Positions 7,739 through 15,887 of a stretch of 64,000 bases of DNA are shown here, piece by piece. Under the pieces are notes generated by a model. It searched no databases, had not been told where the DNA came from, and saw only the letters and a list, made by a program, of their open reading frames with translations. Origin of the DNA: CAWGJC01 sp965276665 (GTDB lineage Bacteria; Pseudomonadota; Alphaproteobacteria; Acetobacterales; Acetobacteraceae); the NCBI GenBank assembly GCA_965276665.1, contig OZ255620.1, positions 3,968,001 to 4,032,000 of the forward strand. The letters are read 5' to 3'. The position numbers and the translations under genes are program-made. Position 1 is the stretch's first letter. Each line of letters begins with the position of its first letter.

Positions 7739-8800
7739 TCAATCCAAAGACCCAGCGATAAACCCACCCCCCAGCAAGCGTTCGCCCTCGTAGAACACGC
7801 AGGCTTGGCCTGGTGCGGCGGCGGTGGGGGTGTCGAGCTCGACGGTGACTTCGTCGCCGAGGACGATCTGCGCCGGGTGTGGGGTTTCGCGGGCGCGGAG
7901 CTTGACGGTGCAGCGGAGATTGGCCGGCGGGGTCAGCCAGTTCACCTCGCGCAGGCGGATGCGGGTTGCGCCGGTGCCGCGGGGGCCGATGACGATGCGG
8001 CGGGTGGCCGGCTCGATGGCGGTCACCGCCTGGCGCGTGCCGTCCCGCATGGCGGCGGGGCCGAGCCGGCGGCTTTGGCCGACCGTGTACTGGGCGATGC
8101 CGTCATGGCGTCCGACGACGACGCCGTCGGCGCCGACGATCTCGCCGGGTGCGGCAGAGTCGGGGCGGAGATGGGCGACGAGGTCGGCGTAGGAGCCGGC
8201 GGGGACGAAGCAGAGATCCTGGCTGTCGGGCTTGGCGGCGACCGCGAGGCCGAGCCGCGCGGCCTCGGCGCGGACGGCGTTCTTGTCCGGCATGGCGCCG
8301 AGCGGGAAGCGCAGGCGGTCGAGCTGGGCGCGTGTCGTCGCGAACAGGAACCAGCTCTGGTCGCGGGCGGGATCCGCGGCGCGGTGCAGTTCCGGCCCGT
8401 CCGCGCCCTCGATCCGGCGGACGTAATGGCCGGTCGCCATCGCCTCGGCGCCGAGATCGTCCGCGAGGTCGAGCAGATCGCCGAACTTCACGGTCTGGTT
8501 GCAGCGGATGCAGGGGACCGGGGTCTCGCCGGCGGCGTAGCTGTCGGCGAAGCGGTCGATCACGGCGGCGCGGAAGCGCGCCTCGGCGTCGATCACGTAA
8601 TGCGGGATGCCGATCCGGTCGGCGACGCGGCGGGCGTCGTGGATGTCCTGCCCGGCGCAGCACGCGCCCTTGCGGCTCGTCGCCGCGCCGTGGTCGTAGA
8701 GCTGGAGCGTCGCGCCGATCACCTCGTGGCCGGCCTCGTGCAGCAGGGCGGCGACCACGCTGCTGTCCACGCCCCCGGACATGGCGGCGAGGATGCGCAT
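7739..8800 (-). CDS. mnmA: tRNA 2-thiouridine(34) synthase MnmA
   Basis: Thiolates uridine 34 of Glu, Gln and Lys tRNAs, using ATP to adenylate the base and sulfur relayed from a cysteine desulfurase. The 353-residue protein has the PP-loop 'AMSGGVDSS' (6-14), the catalytic cysteine in 'PVPCIRCN' (Cys97), the second cysteine in 'SQDLCFVP' (Cys197) and the tRNA-binding block 'GHYVR'. It is the last gene of the cysE-iscR-desulfurase-ferredoxin cluster. That places the sulfur acceptor next to its likely donors. Confidence 0.96.
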   Translation of the reverse strand: MRILAAMSGGVDSSVVAALLHEAGHEVIGATLQLYDHGAATSRKGACCAGQDIHDARRVADRIGIPHYVIDAEARFRAAVIDRFADSYAAGETPVPCIRCNQTVKFGDLLDLADDLGAEAMATGHYVRRIEGADGPELHRAADPARDQSWFLFATTRAQLDRLRFPLGAMPDKNAVRAEAARLGLAVAAKPDSQDLCFVPAGSYADLVAHLRPDSAAPGEIVGADGVVVGRHDGIAQYTVGQSRRLGPAAMRDGTRQAVTAIEPATRRIVIGPRGTGATRIRLREVNWLTPPANLRCTVKLRARETPHPAQIVLGDEVTVELDTPTAAAPGQACVFYEGERLLGGGFIAGSLD

Positions 8801-8808
8801 GGGTGCGA

Positions 8809-9138
8809 TCAGCCCAGCATGTTGCGGGTGCCGGCGGGCAGGCGCACGACGAGCCCGTCCAGCGCCTCGGTCATCACGATCTGGCAGCCGAGCCGTGAGG
8901 TCTTTTCCAGGCCGAAGGCGAGGTCGAGCATGTCCTCCTCGTCCTCGGTGGGTTCGGCGAGCTTCGTGAACCAGGCGGGATCGACGATCACATGGCAGGT
9001 CGAGCAGGCGAGCGAGCCCTCGCAGGCGCCCTCGATGTCGACGCCGTGCTTGTGCGCGACCTCGAGCACGGAAAGACCGAGCGGCGCGTCCACTTCGCGG
9101 CGGGTTCCGTCGCGCTCGATGAAGATCATCCTGGGCAT
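8809..9138 (-). CDS. fdx: [2Fe-2S] ferredoxin, adrenodoxin/ISC type
   Basis: Small electron carrier of the iron-sulfur assembly type, 109 residues. Four cluster ligands are seen: Cys39, Cys45 and Cys48 in 'CEGSLACSTCH', and Cys85 in 'SRLGCQIV'. The acidic 'EPTEDEEDMLD' segment typical of adrenodoxin-type ferredoxins, used for docking to its reductase and to IscS, lies at 62-72. The start at 9138 overlaps the end of the upstream desulfurase gene by 13 bases. An internal ATG at 9129 is an alternative. The gap to mnmA is only 8 bases. Confidence 0.93.
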   Translation of the reverse strand: MPRMIFIERDGTRREVDAPLGLSVLEVAHKHGVDIEGACEGSLACSTCHVIVDPAWFTKLAEPTEDEEDMLDLAFGLEKTSRLGCQIVMTEALDGLVVRLPAGTRNMLG

Positions 9139-10304
9139 GGGTCCTGGCAGGCCTCGATCATCCGATGATGCGCGGATGCGAGCGCACGCGCCGCATGGTC
9201 CACGTCGGCGGCGGAGGTAAAGCGTCCGATCCCGAGACGCAAGCTGCGCGCCGCCTCGGTGTCGGTAAGGCCGAGGGCGCGGAGCACGTAGGAAGGCTCG
9301 ATGGCGGCGGACGAGCAGGCGGAGCCGGTCGAGACGCAGAGATCCGGGCAACCGGCCATCAGCGCGGCGGCGCTCGCTCCGGGGAAGGTGAGGTTGAGAT
9401 TGCCGGGCAGGCGGTCCTCGAGCGGGCCGTTGAGGCGGAGGCCGGGGATGTCGCGCCGCAAATCGCCGAGCAAACGGTCGCGCAGGGCGGCGATGCGCGG
9501 GGCCTCCTCCGCCATCCCGGCCTGCGCGATGCGGCAGGCCTCGCCGAAGCCCACCACCAGCGGGGTGGGGAGCGTGCCGGAACGCAGCCCGCGTTCCTGT
9601 CCGCCGCCGGAGAACAATGGGGCGAGCCGCACGCGCGGCCGCCGGCGCACCCAAAGCGCGCCCACGCCTTTCGGCCCGTAGAGCTTGTGGGCGCTGACCG
9701 AGACCAGGTCGAGCAGGCCGAGGTCGAGCGGCAGCTTGCCCGCCGCCTGCGCGGCATCGGAATGGACGAGCGCGCCGGCTTCCCGCGCGAGGGCGGCGAG
9801 GCTGGCGAGGTCCTGCACCAGCCCGGTCTCGTTGTTCACCGCCATCATGCTGACGAGGAGTGTCGGCACGGCGAGCGTCTCGCGCAGCAGGCCGGGGTCG
9901 AGCCGGCCCGCATGGTCCACCGGCAGGATGACCGGCTCGAACCCTTCGGCGGCGAGGTCGGCGACGCTCTCCAGCACGCATTTATGCTCGGTCGCGAGGG
10001 TGACGATCCGGCGGCGGGGATCACCCATCCGCGCGGCATAGCGGGCGGCGCCCTTGATCGCGATGTTGTTCGCCTCGGTGGCGCCGGAGGTCAGGATGAT
10101 CTCGCGCGGGTCGGCGCCGAGCAGGGCGGCGATGCCGGCGCGGGCCTGCTTGATCGCCGCCTCCGCCTCGCGGCCCATCGCGTGCTCGAGGCTATGGGCG
10201 TTGCCGAAGCGCTCGGTGAACCAGGGCAGCATGGCCCCAACCACCCGGGGATCGCAGGGCGTGGTCGCCTGGTTGTCGAGATAGACGGGCCGGTTGGGCA
10301 GCAT
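9126..10304 (-). CDS. iscS: cysteine desulfurase, IscS/NifS class (first copy)
   Basis: Pyridoxal-phosphate enzyme that removes sulfur from cysteine as a persulfide. The 392-residue protein has 'YLDNQATTP' at the start, 'TSGATEANN', 'ATEHKCVLE', 'HSDAAQA', the PLP lysine in 'SAHKLYGPKG' (Lys207) and the persulfide cysteine in 'STGSACSS' (Cys330). The full-length IscS-like spacing and 'YGPKG' suggest it is the main IscS, serving the adjacent ferredoxin and MnmA. A second, shorter desulfurase gene lies 15 bases upstream. No iscU or iscA is present in the cluster. Confidence 0.94.
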   Translation of the reverse strand: MLPNRPVYLDNQATTPCDPRVVGAMLPWFTERFGNAHSLEHAMGREAEAAIKQARAGIAALLGADPREIILTSGATEANNIAIKGAARYAARMGDPRRRIVTLATEHKCVLESVADLAAEGFEPVILPVDHAGRLDPGLLRETLAVPTLLVSMMAVNNETGLVQDLASLAALAREAGALVHSDAAQAAGKLPLDLGLLDLVSVSAHKLYGPKGVGALWVRRRPRVRLAPLFSGGGQERGLRSGTLPTPLVVGFGEACRIAQAGMAEEAPRIAALRDRLLGDLRRDIPGLRLNGPLEDRLPGNLNLTFPGASAAALMAGCPDLCVSTGSACSSAAIEPSYVLRALGLTDTEAARSLRLGIGRFTSAADVDHAARALASAHHRMIEACQDPCPG

Positions 10305-10319
10305 CGGCCGGATATGGGA

Positions 10320-11405
10320 TCAGGCGGCGCGCCGGAGAAGCCGGGCGGCCATTCCCCGGTAGGCGGCGGTGAAGGCGGCGAGGTCGGCCTCGGTCGCGTT
10401 CCACGGGAAGGAGACGCGGATCGCCTGGCCGGCCAGCGGGCCGAGCCCCATCGCGGCGAGGACATGGCTCGCCGCGACCTTCCCGGAACTGCAGGCGGCG
10501 CCGGCGGAGACGCAGATCCCGGCGAGGTCGAGGGCGATCACCTGCGTCTCGGCGCGAATGCCGGGGAGGGCGAGGCAGGTGGTGTTGCCGAGGCGCGGCG
10601 CGCCGGCGCCGCACGGGATGGCGCCCACGCCGCGCGCCGCGTCCTCGGCGGCGTCACGCAAGGTCGCGAGCTCGGCCGCCTGGCCGCCCTGCGCCGCCGC
10701 GGCGGCGGCTGCGAGCGCGGCGATGGCGGGCAGGGCCGGCGTGCCGCCCCGGCGTCCGCGCTCCTGGCCGCCGCCGGCGATCAGCGGCGCGAGCGTGACG
10801 TCCGGCGCCAGCAGCAGCGCGCCGGCGCCCGGCAGCCCGCCGAGCTTGTGGCCGGACACAGCGAGGGAATCCGCGCCGAGCGCCGCGAGATCGACCGGCA
10901 TGCGCCCGGCGGCCTGCACCGCGTCCACGTGCAGCCGGGCCCCGTGCCGCCGGCAGAGCCGCGCGGCCTCCAGCACCGGCTGGATCGTGCCGGTCTCGTT
11001 ATTGGCGAGCATCAGGCAGACCAGGGCGGGCGGGCCGCCGGCGAGCAGCGGTTCGAGCCGCGCGAGATCGGCCAGGCCCTCGCGGTCCACCGCAAGCAGC
11101 TCGGCCTCCGGCGCGGCCTGGCGCACCGCATCGTGCTCGGTCGCCCCGGTGATCACCCGGCGGCCTTGTCCCAGCGCATGGATCGCCAGCGCATCCGCCT
11201 CGGTGCCGCCGGAGGTGAAGACGACATCCTGCGGCCGCGCGCCGAAGCGGCCGGCCAGCTGCTCCCGCGCCGCCTCCAGGATGCGCCGGGCGGCGCGTCC
11301 GCCGGCATGGATCGAGGCGGGGTTCGCCGCGTCCATAGCCGCGATCGCCGCCGCCCGCGCCTCGGGCCGGAGCGGCTCGGTGGCATTCGCGTCGAGATAG
11401 GTCAT
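10320..11405 (-). CDS. cysteine desulfurase, NifS-like (second copy)
   Basis: Second PLP-dependent desulfurase, 361 residues from the ATG at 11405, whose codon overlaps the iscR stop (ATGA). It begins 'TYLDANATEPL' and has 'FTSGGTEADALAIHAL', 'LHVDAVQAAG', the PLP lysine in 'SGHKLGG' (Lys187) and the catalytic cysteine in 'SAGAACSSG' (Cys305). It differs from its neighbour in several positions that are otherwise conserved, for example 'GHKLGGLPG' instead of 'AHKLYGPKG'. It is therefore not a recent duplicate. A division of labour between cluster assembly and tRNA thiolation is possible but cannot be read from sequence. Confidence 0.93.
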   Translation of the reverse strand: MTYLDANATEPLRPEARAAAIAAMDAANPASIHAGGRAARRILEAAREQLAGRFGARPQDVVFTSGGTEADALAIHALGQGRRVITGATEHDAVRQAAPEAELLAVDREGLADLARLEPLLAGGPPALVCLMLANNETGTIQPVLEAARLCRRHGARLHVDAVQAAGRMPVDLAALGADSLAVSGHKLGGLPGAGALLLAPDVTLAPLIAGGGQERGRRGGTPALPAIAALAAAAAAAQGGQAAELATLRDAAEDAARGVGAIPCGAGAPRLGNTTCLALPGIRAETQVIALDLAGICVSAGAACSSGKVAASHVLAAMGLGPLAGQAIRVSFPWNATEADLAAFTAAYRGMAARLLRRAA

Positions 11406-11827
11406 GCCGTCGCGTCCCGGGTCTCCCGCGCGACCTCGGCGAGCGTCACCGCCTCGAGGAACGCCCTGATGTGGCAACCGAGCCGGTCCCAGAGCGCGTG
11501 GGTGGGGCAGCGCGCGCCGGGCTCCCCGAGGCAGGACGGACCCTCAGGCGTGCAGCGGGTGATGTCGAGCCGCTCCTCCGCGGCCAGCATGATCTCGGCG
11601 ATGCTGACCTGCTCGGCGGGGCGGGCGAGCGTGTAGCCGCCGCCCGGGCCGCGTGCGGCGGCTACCAGCCCGGCGCGGCGGAGCCGGGCGAGGAGCTGTT
11701 CGAGGTAGCAGGCGCTCAGCGACTGGCCGGCGGCGATCTCGGCGATCGGCATCGGCCGCCCGCTCCCATTCGCGGCGAGCGCCACCATCGCCATCACCGC
11801 GTAGCGCCCGCGGGTGGAGAGCTCCAC
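11402..11827 (-). CDS. iscR: Rrf2-family regulator, IscR-like
   Basis: Winged-helix iron-sulfur sensor that controls cluster-assembly genes, 141 residues. The DNA-binding part begins 'MELSTRGRYAVMAMVALA' and contains 'SACYLEQLLARLRRAGLV' and 'RGPGGGYTLARP'. Cluster ligands equivalent to the E. coli IscR set are present: Cys92, Cys99, Cys107 and His110. The protein should therefore bind a [2Fe-2S] cluster and sense cluster status. It lies four bases after cysE and overlaps the next desulfurase gene, so it is likely autoregulated with the whole operon. Confidence 0.93.
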   Translation of the reverse strand: MELSTRGRYAVMAMVALAANGSGRPMPIAEIAAGQSLSACYLEQLLARLRRAGLVAAARGPGGGYTLARPAEQVSIAEIMLAAEERLDITRCTPEGPSCLGEPGARCPTHALWDRLGCHIRAFLEAVTLAEVARETRDATA

Positions 11828-11831
11828 GCCG

Positions 11832-12494
11832 CTAATCCGCCGCCGGCTGGGTGGATTGCGCCGCGACCCGCGCCTCGAGGGCGATCAGCTCCGCGCGGAG
11901 CGACTCGACCTCCCGCAGCAGCGGGTCGAGCATCGCCTCCACCGGCGTGCCGTAGGCATCGAAGCCGGCCGGGCGGCGCTGGCGATCGATCGGGCGGGCG
12001 GGGATGCCGACCACGGTGGTGCCGGGCGCGACCGGGGCGATCACCACCGCATTGGCGCCGACCCGCGCATTGTCGCCGACCGTAAAGGCGCCGAGGATCT
12101 TGGCGCCGGCGCCGACGATGACCCCGTTGCCGAGCGTCGGGTGGCGCTTCACCCGGTCGAAGCTGGTCGTCCCCAGGGTGACCTGGTGATAGAGGTGGAC
12201 GTCATCGCCGATCTCCGCGGTCTCCCCGATCACCACGCCCGAGCCGTGATCGATCACCAGCCGGCGGCCGATCCTGGCGCCGGGGTGGATCTCGATCTGG
12301 GTGATCCAGCGCATGAGGTGGGACAGGCAGCGGGCGGCGAGCCGCGCCCGGTGGGTCCAGAGGAAATGCGCCAGCCGATGGCCGATCGTGGCGTGCAGGC
12401 CGGGGTAGCAGAGCAGGATCTCGGCGGTCGAGCGGGCGGCCGGGTCGCGCTCGCGGTAGGCCCGGATGGACTCACGCAGAAACATGAAAGCCAT
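11832..12494 (-). CDS. cysE: serine O-acetyltransferase CysE
   Basis: Acetylates L-serine with acetyl-CoA to make O-acetylserine, the direct precursor of cysteine. The 220-residue protein has the left-handed beta-helix hexapeptide repeats ('GARIGRRLVIDHGSGVVIGE', 'GDDVHLYHQVTLG', 'VGAGAKILGAFTVGDNARVGANAVV') and the catalytic histidine block around 'DHGSG'. It is a short form without the long N-terminal helical domain of the E. coli enzyme, resembling NifP-type transferases. It heads the sulfur-mobilisation operon and so couples cysteine supply to desulfurase demand. An internal ATG at 12485 is an alternative start. Confidence 0.95.
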   Translation of the reverse strand: MAFMFLRESIRAYRERDPAARSTAEILLCYPGLHATIGHRLAHFLWTHRARLAARCLSHLMRWITQIEIHPGARIGRRLVIDHGSGVVIGETAEIGDDVHLYHQVTLGTTSFDRVKRHPTLGNGVIVGAGAKILGAFTVGDNARVGANAVVIAPVAPGTTVVGIPARPIDRQRRPAGFDAYGTPVEAMLDPLLREVESLRAELIALEARVAAQSTQPAAD

Positions 12495-13050
12495 ACGACA
12501 TTTCCGTTATGAAACCCGGCCTTGGCGACCTATATTGCAATCCGACGAATGCAACGGGCGGACGTCGATTTGATAGCTCGCGATCTACAGGCTGCGATTG
12601 AAGGAAACGTGCTCCGGCCAGTCTGGCCACAGCGAAGTAAGTGGGCCGCTGAGGGTGCGCAAGACGGGGTAAGCAAGGCGGCCGGACACCGGTTGGGTGG
12701 ATATTGGTGCGTGGACACGGGGCTGCGTGGAAATTGGGCTACGTTGGTTCGGGTCGCATAAGCGTAAGTTAAGTGAATGGCAGTTAAGTGGACGTCCGGG
12801 CGTGGCTGCGCCGAATAAGCGTGGTGACGTCGGGGCCGGGAAGGGAGCGAAGTGGCAAACACGGATACCGAAGCTCGCACCTGGTTCGCCTCAGGCTAGA
12901 CTTGCCCGAGTCGGGCGGTCAAGAATTGGCCGCCATTCGGACGGCCTGACCGGGCGGTCGGGAGCGATGGATGCGGCACGCCGCGCGTGGGCGCCGCAGG
13001 GGTGACAGGGTCTCGGCCTTAGAGCCGGGGCGGAAGGAAAGAAAGTCAAC
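12495..13050. other. 556-bp gene-free region with unusual composition; possible non-coding RNA
   Basis: No convincing protein gene is seen in either direction. Frames of 79-116 codons exist but show no recognisable motif, no ribosome site and poor codon use. The stretch is less GC-rich than its neighbours and, on the + strand, rich in G and A and poor in T, as structured RNAs often are. The motif AGTTAAGTG occurs twice (12767-12775, 12782-12790). Hallmarks of tmRNA, RNase P RNA, SRP RNA and tRNA were looked for and not found. The cysE operon promoter must lie at its left end and the hydrolase promoter at its right end. Confidence 0.4.
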
Positions 13051-13716
13051 ATGCCTGAGGTGATGTTCGCCGGCCCGGATGGCCGGCTCGAGGGGCGTTA
13101 TCACCACTCGAAGGAGACCGGCGCGCCTCTGGCGCTGATCCTCCACCCGCACCCGCTGCATGGCGGGACGATGAACAACCGCATCTCCTACACGATGTAC
13201 CAGTCCTTCCAGCGGCTGGGCTTCTCGGTGATGCGCTTCAATTTCCGCGGGGTCGGACGCAGCCAGGGCCGCTACGACGGCGGAATCGGCGAGATCGGCG
13301 ACGCCGCAGCGGCGCTCGACTGGATGCAGATGGTCAATCCGAATTCCGGCGGCCTCTGGATCTCGGGCTATTCCTTCGGCGCCTTTGTGGGCATGCAGTT
13401 GCTGATGCGCCGCCCGGAAATCTCCGGCTGGGTGAGCGTCGCGCCGCCGGCGAACCACTACGATTTCGGCTTCCTCGCCCCGTGCCCCTGCGGCGGGCTG
13501 ATGCTGCATGGGGATACCGACGAGCTGGTTCCAGAGCCCGCGGTGCGCAAGCTGGTCGACAAACTGAACACCCAGAAGAACGTGCAGGTCGACTACCGCA
13601 TCTTCGCCGGGGCCGACCATGTCTTCGCCAGCCACGCCGACCCGGTCGCCGAGGCGATCGAGGATTACGTGGGCAAGTCGGTCGCCAGCAAGCACATGGC
13701 GCTCGCCGCCGATTGA
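13051..13716 (+). CDS. alpha/beta hydrolase (COG2945-like)
   Basis: Cytoplasmic serine hydrolase, 221 residues, substrate unknown. It has the early 'LILHPHPLHGGTMNN' loop typical of this group, 'VMRFNFRGVGRSQGRYD', the nucleophile elbow GYSFG, the acid region 'HGDTDELVP' and the catalytic histidine in 'GADHVFASH'. An AAGGAAAG ribosome site lies upstream of the ATG. It is transcribed alone and followed by a good intrinsic terminator. COG2945 proteins are usually annotated only as hydrolases. Nothing here narrows it further. Confidence 0.9.
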   Translation: MPEVMFAGPDGRLEGRYHHSKETGAPLALILHPHPLHGGTMNNRISYTMYQSFQRLGFSVMRFNFRGVGRSQGRYDGGIGEIGDAAAALDWMQMVNPNSGGLWISGYSFGAFVGMQLLMRRPEISGWVSVAPPANHYDFGFLAPCPCGGLMLHGDTDELVPEPAVRKLVDKLNTQKNVQVDYRIFAGADHVFASHADPVAEAIEDYVGKSVASKHMALAAD

Positions 13717-13752
13717 GACGCCGGCAGCGACCCCGATGTGGGACACCGATTG

Positions 13753-13787
13753 GGCGGCGGCTCCCGGAAGGGGTCGCCGCCTTTTTT
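13753..13787 (+). terminator. intrinsic terminator after the alpha/beta hydrolase
   Basis: GGCGGCGGCT pairs with GGTCGCCGCC (one mismatch) around a 9-base loop, followed directly by six T. This is one of the few classical Rho-independent terminators in the window. The downstream gene (Kir channel) is convergent. Confidence 0.8.
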
Positions 13788-13822
13788 GCCGGCCTGGCAG
13801 CCTGCCGGCCTGCAGCCTCCGG

Positions 13823-14728
13823 TCAGGCGGTTTGTCGATCCTTCCGGGCCGGTCCATCCGGGATCGTCTCGTGGAAATGGGTGAAATCGATCGTTCCGCT
13901 CTGGAAATCGCTGAGGATATCGACGAAGCGGCGACCGAACAGCACCTCGTCGGCGAGGTACGACCAGCGGGCATGCACGGGCTGCGACATCGTCTCGTCG
14001 AGCCCGGTCACCGTCACCACGATCTCGGTCCGCGTCGCCGCCAGGCTCTCCGGCGTCACCCCGGCGAGCGGGCTCGAGGCGTCGATCGGATGCATGATGC
14101 TGAAGGTCAGCGCGAAGATCGGCGTGCGCTGCCGGGAGAGGGAGAGGTCGTGGAAGCGCCGCATCCGCTCGCCTTCCCGCGTGGTCTCGTCGCGCAGCAC
14201 CGTCACCCCGACCTCCGCCTGCAGGATCTGGTTGCCGCGCTCATTGGCGACCCGCATCATCAGCGTCGGCACCCCGTTCACCGGCGTGATCACCGCGACG
14301 CGGCTGAACAGCACCCGCGCGGTCGGGCGTGAGAAGCGGGCGAAGACGAGCCCGGTCGTCACCGCGAACAGGATCATGCCGAACAGGGTTTCCGCCGTCA
14401 TGATCAGATTGGCGTAGACGGTGGCCGGCGCCATCACGCCGTAGCCGATCGTCCCCATCGTCTGCACGCTGAAGAAGAAGGCGTCGCCGAACGAGCCGGG
14501 ATGGGCGCCCAACACCGCGCCGCGCTGCGCCAGATAGAGCAGCGCGAACACCGCGTTGGCGGCGAGATAGATGCAGGCTCCGAGGGCGAAGAAGCCGCGC
14601 CAGGACAGCATGAGCGCATGGTGGTAGAGGTCGTGGAACGGGTGCTTCGCGAGCCCGATGCGGCGGATCGGCGTTTGGCCGGGCCGCGGCCCCACGCGGC
14701 GGAATGTTTCGTCGAGCGGCTTGGTCAT
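13823..14728 (-). CDS. inward-rectifier potassium channel, KirBac type
   Basis: Inner-membrane K+ channel, 301 residues from the ATG at 14728, which overlaps the anmK stop (ATGA). Order of parts: N-terminal slide-helix region ('HPFHDLYHHALMLSW'), TM1 about 44-66, pore helix and selectivity filter TIGYG (93-97), TM2 about 104-126. The cytoplasmic immunoglobulin-like beta-sandwich of Kir channels follows ('RVAVITPVNGVPTLMMRVANERGN', later 'FSIMHPIDASSPLAG'). All features of a working subunit are present. No ligand or regulator can be inferred. Confidence 0.94.
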   Translation of the reverse strand: MTKPLDETFRRVGPRPGQTPIRRIGLAKHPFHDLYHHALMLSWRGFFALGACIYLAANAVFALLYLAQRGAVLGAHPGSFGDAFFFSVQTMGTIGYGVMAPATVYANLIMTAETLFGMILFAVTTGLVFARFSRPTARVLFSRVAVITPVNGVPTLMMRVANERGNQILQAEVGVTVLRDETTREGERMRRFHDLSLSRQRTPIFALTFSIMHPIDASSPLAGVTPESLAATRTEIVVTVTGLDETMSQPVHARWSYLADEVLFGRRFVDILSDFQSGTIDFTHFHETIPDGPARKDRQTA

Positions 14729-15804
14729 GCCGGCGCCACCAGCCGGCCGCCCGGCAGCGGGCGCATCACGCCGGTCGTGCCGGGGAAGGTGAGCGGCAGG
14801 CCGCGCTTCACCCGGGCGGCGAGGAAGCCGAAGCATTGCGCCTCCAGCGCATCGCCGTTCCAGCCCACCGCGTCCACCGGATCGACCGGGGCGGCGAGCG
14901 CCGCCCGCAGCGCCCGCATCAGCGCCGGATTGTGCCGCCCGCCGCCGCAGACGAGCCAGCGCAGCGGGGGCGCCGGAAGCCGTGTGGCCGCGACCGCGCC
15001 GGCGGTGAAGGCGGCGAGCGTCGCCGCGCCATCCGCCGGAGAGAGCGCGTTGATCCCGCGCAGCACGCCGGCGAAATCCAGCCGGTCGAGCGATTTCGGC
15101 GCCGGCCTGGCGAAGAAGGGATGCGCGAGTAGGCGGTCGAGCAGCGCCGCATCCACGGTGCCGGCGAGGCCGAGCGCGCCGTCGCGGTCGAACGCCTCCC
15201 CGGTATGCTGCCAGGCCCAGTCGTCGAGCGGCCCGTTTCCCGGCCCGGTGTCGCAGGCGACGAGCATGCCGTCCTCGCCGATCCAGGTCACGTTGGCGAC
15301 GCCGCCGATATTCAGCACCGCGAGCGGCAGCGCCATGCCCTGCGCGAGCGCGGCGTGGAACACCGGGACCAGCGGCGCGCCCTCGCCGTCGGCGGCGAGG
15401 TCGGCGCTGCGGAAATCACAGGCGATCTCGGCGCCGGTCTCGCGCGCCAGCAGCGCCGCGTCGCCGATCTGCCAGCTCCGCCGGCCGCCCGGCGCGCCGG
15501 CATCCGGCACGTGCAGGATGGTCTGGCCATGGAAGCCGATCAGCTCGGCCGGCTCGCCGAGCGCGCGCACCGCCTCCACATGCCGCTCGGTGATGCGCAG
15601 CGACGCCTCCTCTACGCGCGGATCATCGGCCGCGAGCGTCGGCGCGAGATCCAGCAGCCGGCGCAGGCTGGTGCGAAGCGCCGCGTCGTAAGGCAGGGTC
15701 AGCGCCGGCCCGATGCGGCCGACGCGCTCCCCATCCGTCTCCAGATAGGCCGCGTCCACCCCGTCCAGCGAGGTGCCGCTCATCAGCCCGATCGTGCGCA
15801 GCAT
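14725..15804 (-). CDS. anmK: anhydro-N-acetylmuramic acid kinase AnmK
   Basis: Phosphorylates 1,6-anhydro-MurNAc recovered from peptidoglycan turnover to MurNAc-6-phosphate. The 359-residue protein begins 'MLRTIGLMSGTSLDGVDAA', the family ATP/substrate signature, and has 'GFHGQTILH', 'LNIGGVANVT', 'DTGPGNGPLDDW' and 'VCGGGRHNPALM'. The ATG at 15804 gives the standard N-terminus; longer upstream starts would extend past any homologue. It is divergent from tyrS, an arrangement common in alphaproteobacteria, and its stop overlaps the channel gene start. Confidence 0.95.
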   Translation of the reverse strand: MLRTIGLMSGTSLDGVDAAYLETDGERVGRIGPALTLPYDAALRTSLRRLLDLAPTLAADDPRVEEASLRITERHVEAVRALGEPAELIGFHGQTILHVPDAGAPGGRRSWQIGDAALLARETGAEIACDFRSADLAADGEGAPLVPVFHAALAQGMALPLAVLNIGGVANVTWIGEDGMLVACDTGPGNGPLDDWAWQHTGEAFDRDGALGLAGTVDAALLDRLLAHPFFARPAPKSLDRLDFAGVLRGINALSPADGAATLAAFTAGAVAATRLPAPPLRWLVCGGGRHNPALMRALRAALAAPVDPVDAVGWNGDALEAQCFGFLAARVKRGLPLTFPGTTGVMRPLPGGRLVAPA

Positions 15805-15855
15805 CCCGGCCAGACGACTCCCGCCCCGTTCTATGCTAGCGAGCCCGCCATCTTC

Positions 15856-15887
15856 CTTCGGGTTTGTCCAGCTTCGGGTTTGTTCAG
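15856..15887 (+). repeat. tandem 16-bp repeat directly before the tyrS start codon
   Basis: CTTCGGGTTTGTCCAG is followed at once by CTTCGGGTTTGTTCAG, with a single mismatch, and the second copy abuts the tyrS ATG at 15888. The repeat lies in the anmK/tyrS divergent region. Sixteen bases is not a multiple of three, so any upstream start would change frame between the copies. Confidence 0.8.

Noticed and set aside
7805..9220. 471-codon plus-strand frame across mnmA and ferredoxin
   Set aside because: It is Gly/Ala/Asp-rich low complexity, antisense to strongly conserved genes, and has no ribosome site.
9165..11636. 823-codon plus-strand frame opposite the two desulfurase genes
   Set aside because: It is a mirror of conserved minus-strand codons (third-position G/C bias). 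No family signature is present.
12735..12775. Possible tRNA-like TTC loop (GGTTCGG) in the gene-free region
   Set aside because: No acceptor stem, anticodon arm or CCA could be paired around it.
12530..12880. 116-codon minus-strand frame in the gene-free region
   Set aside because: Composition (Ser, Arg, Pro) and codon use do not match neighbours, and there is no motif or ribosome site. It is treated as part of the possible RNA region.
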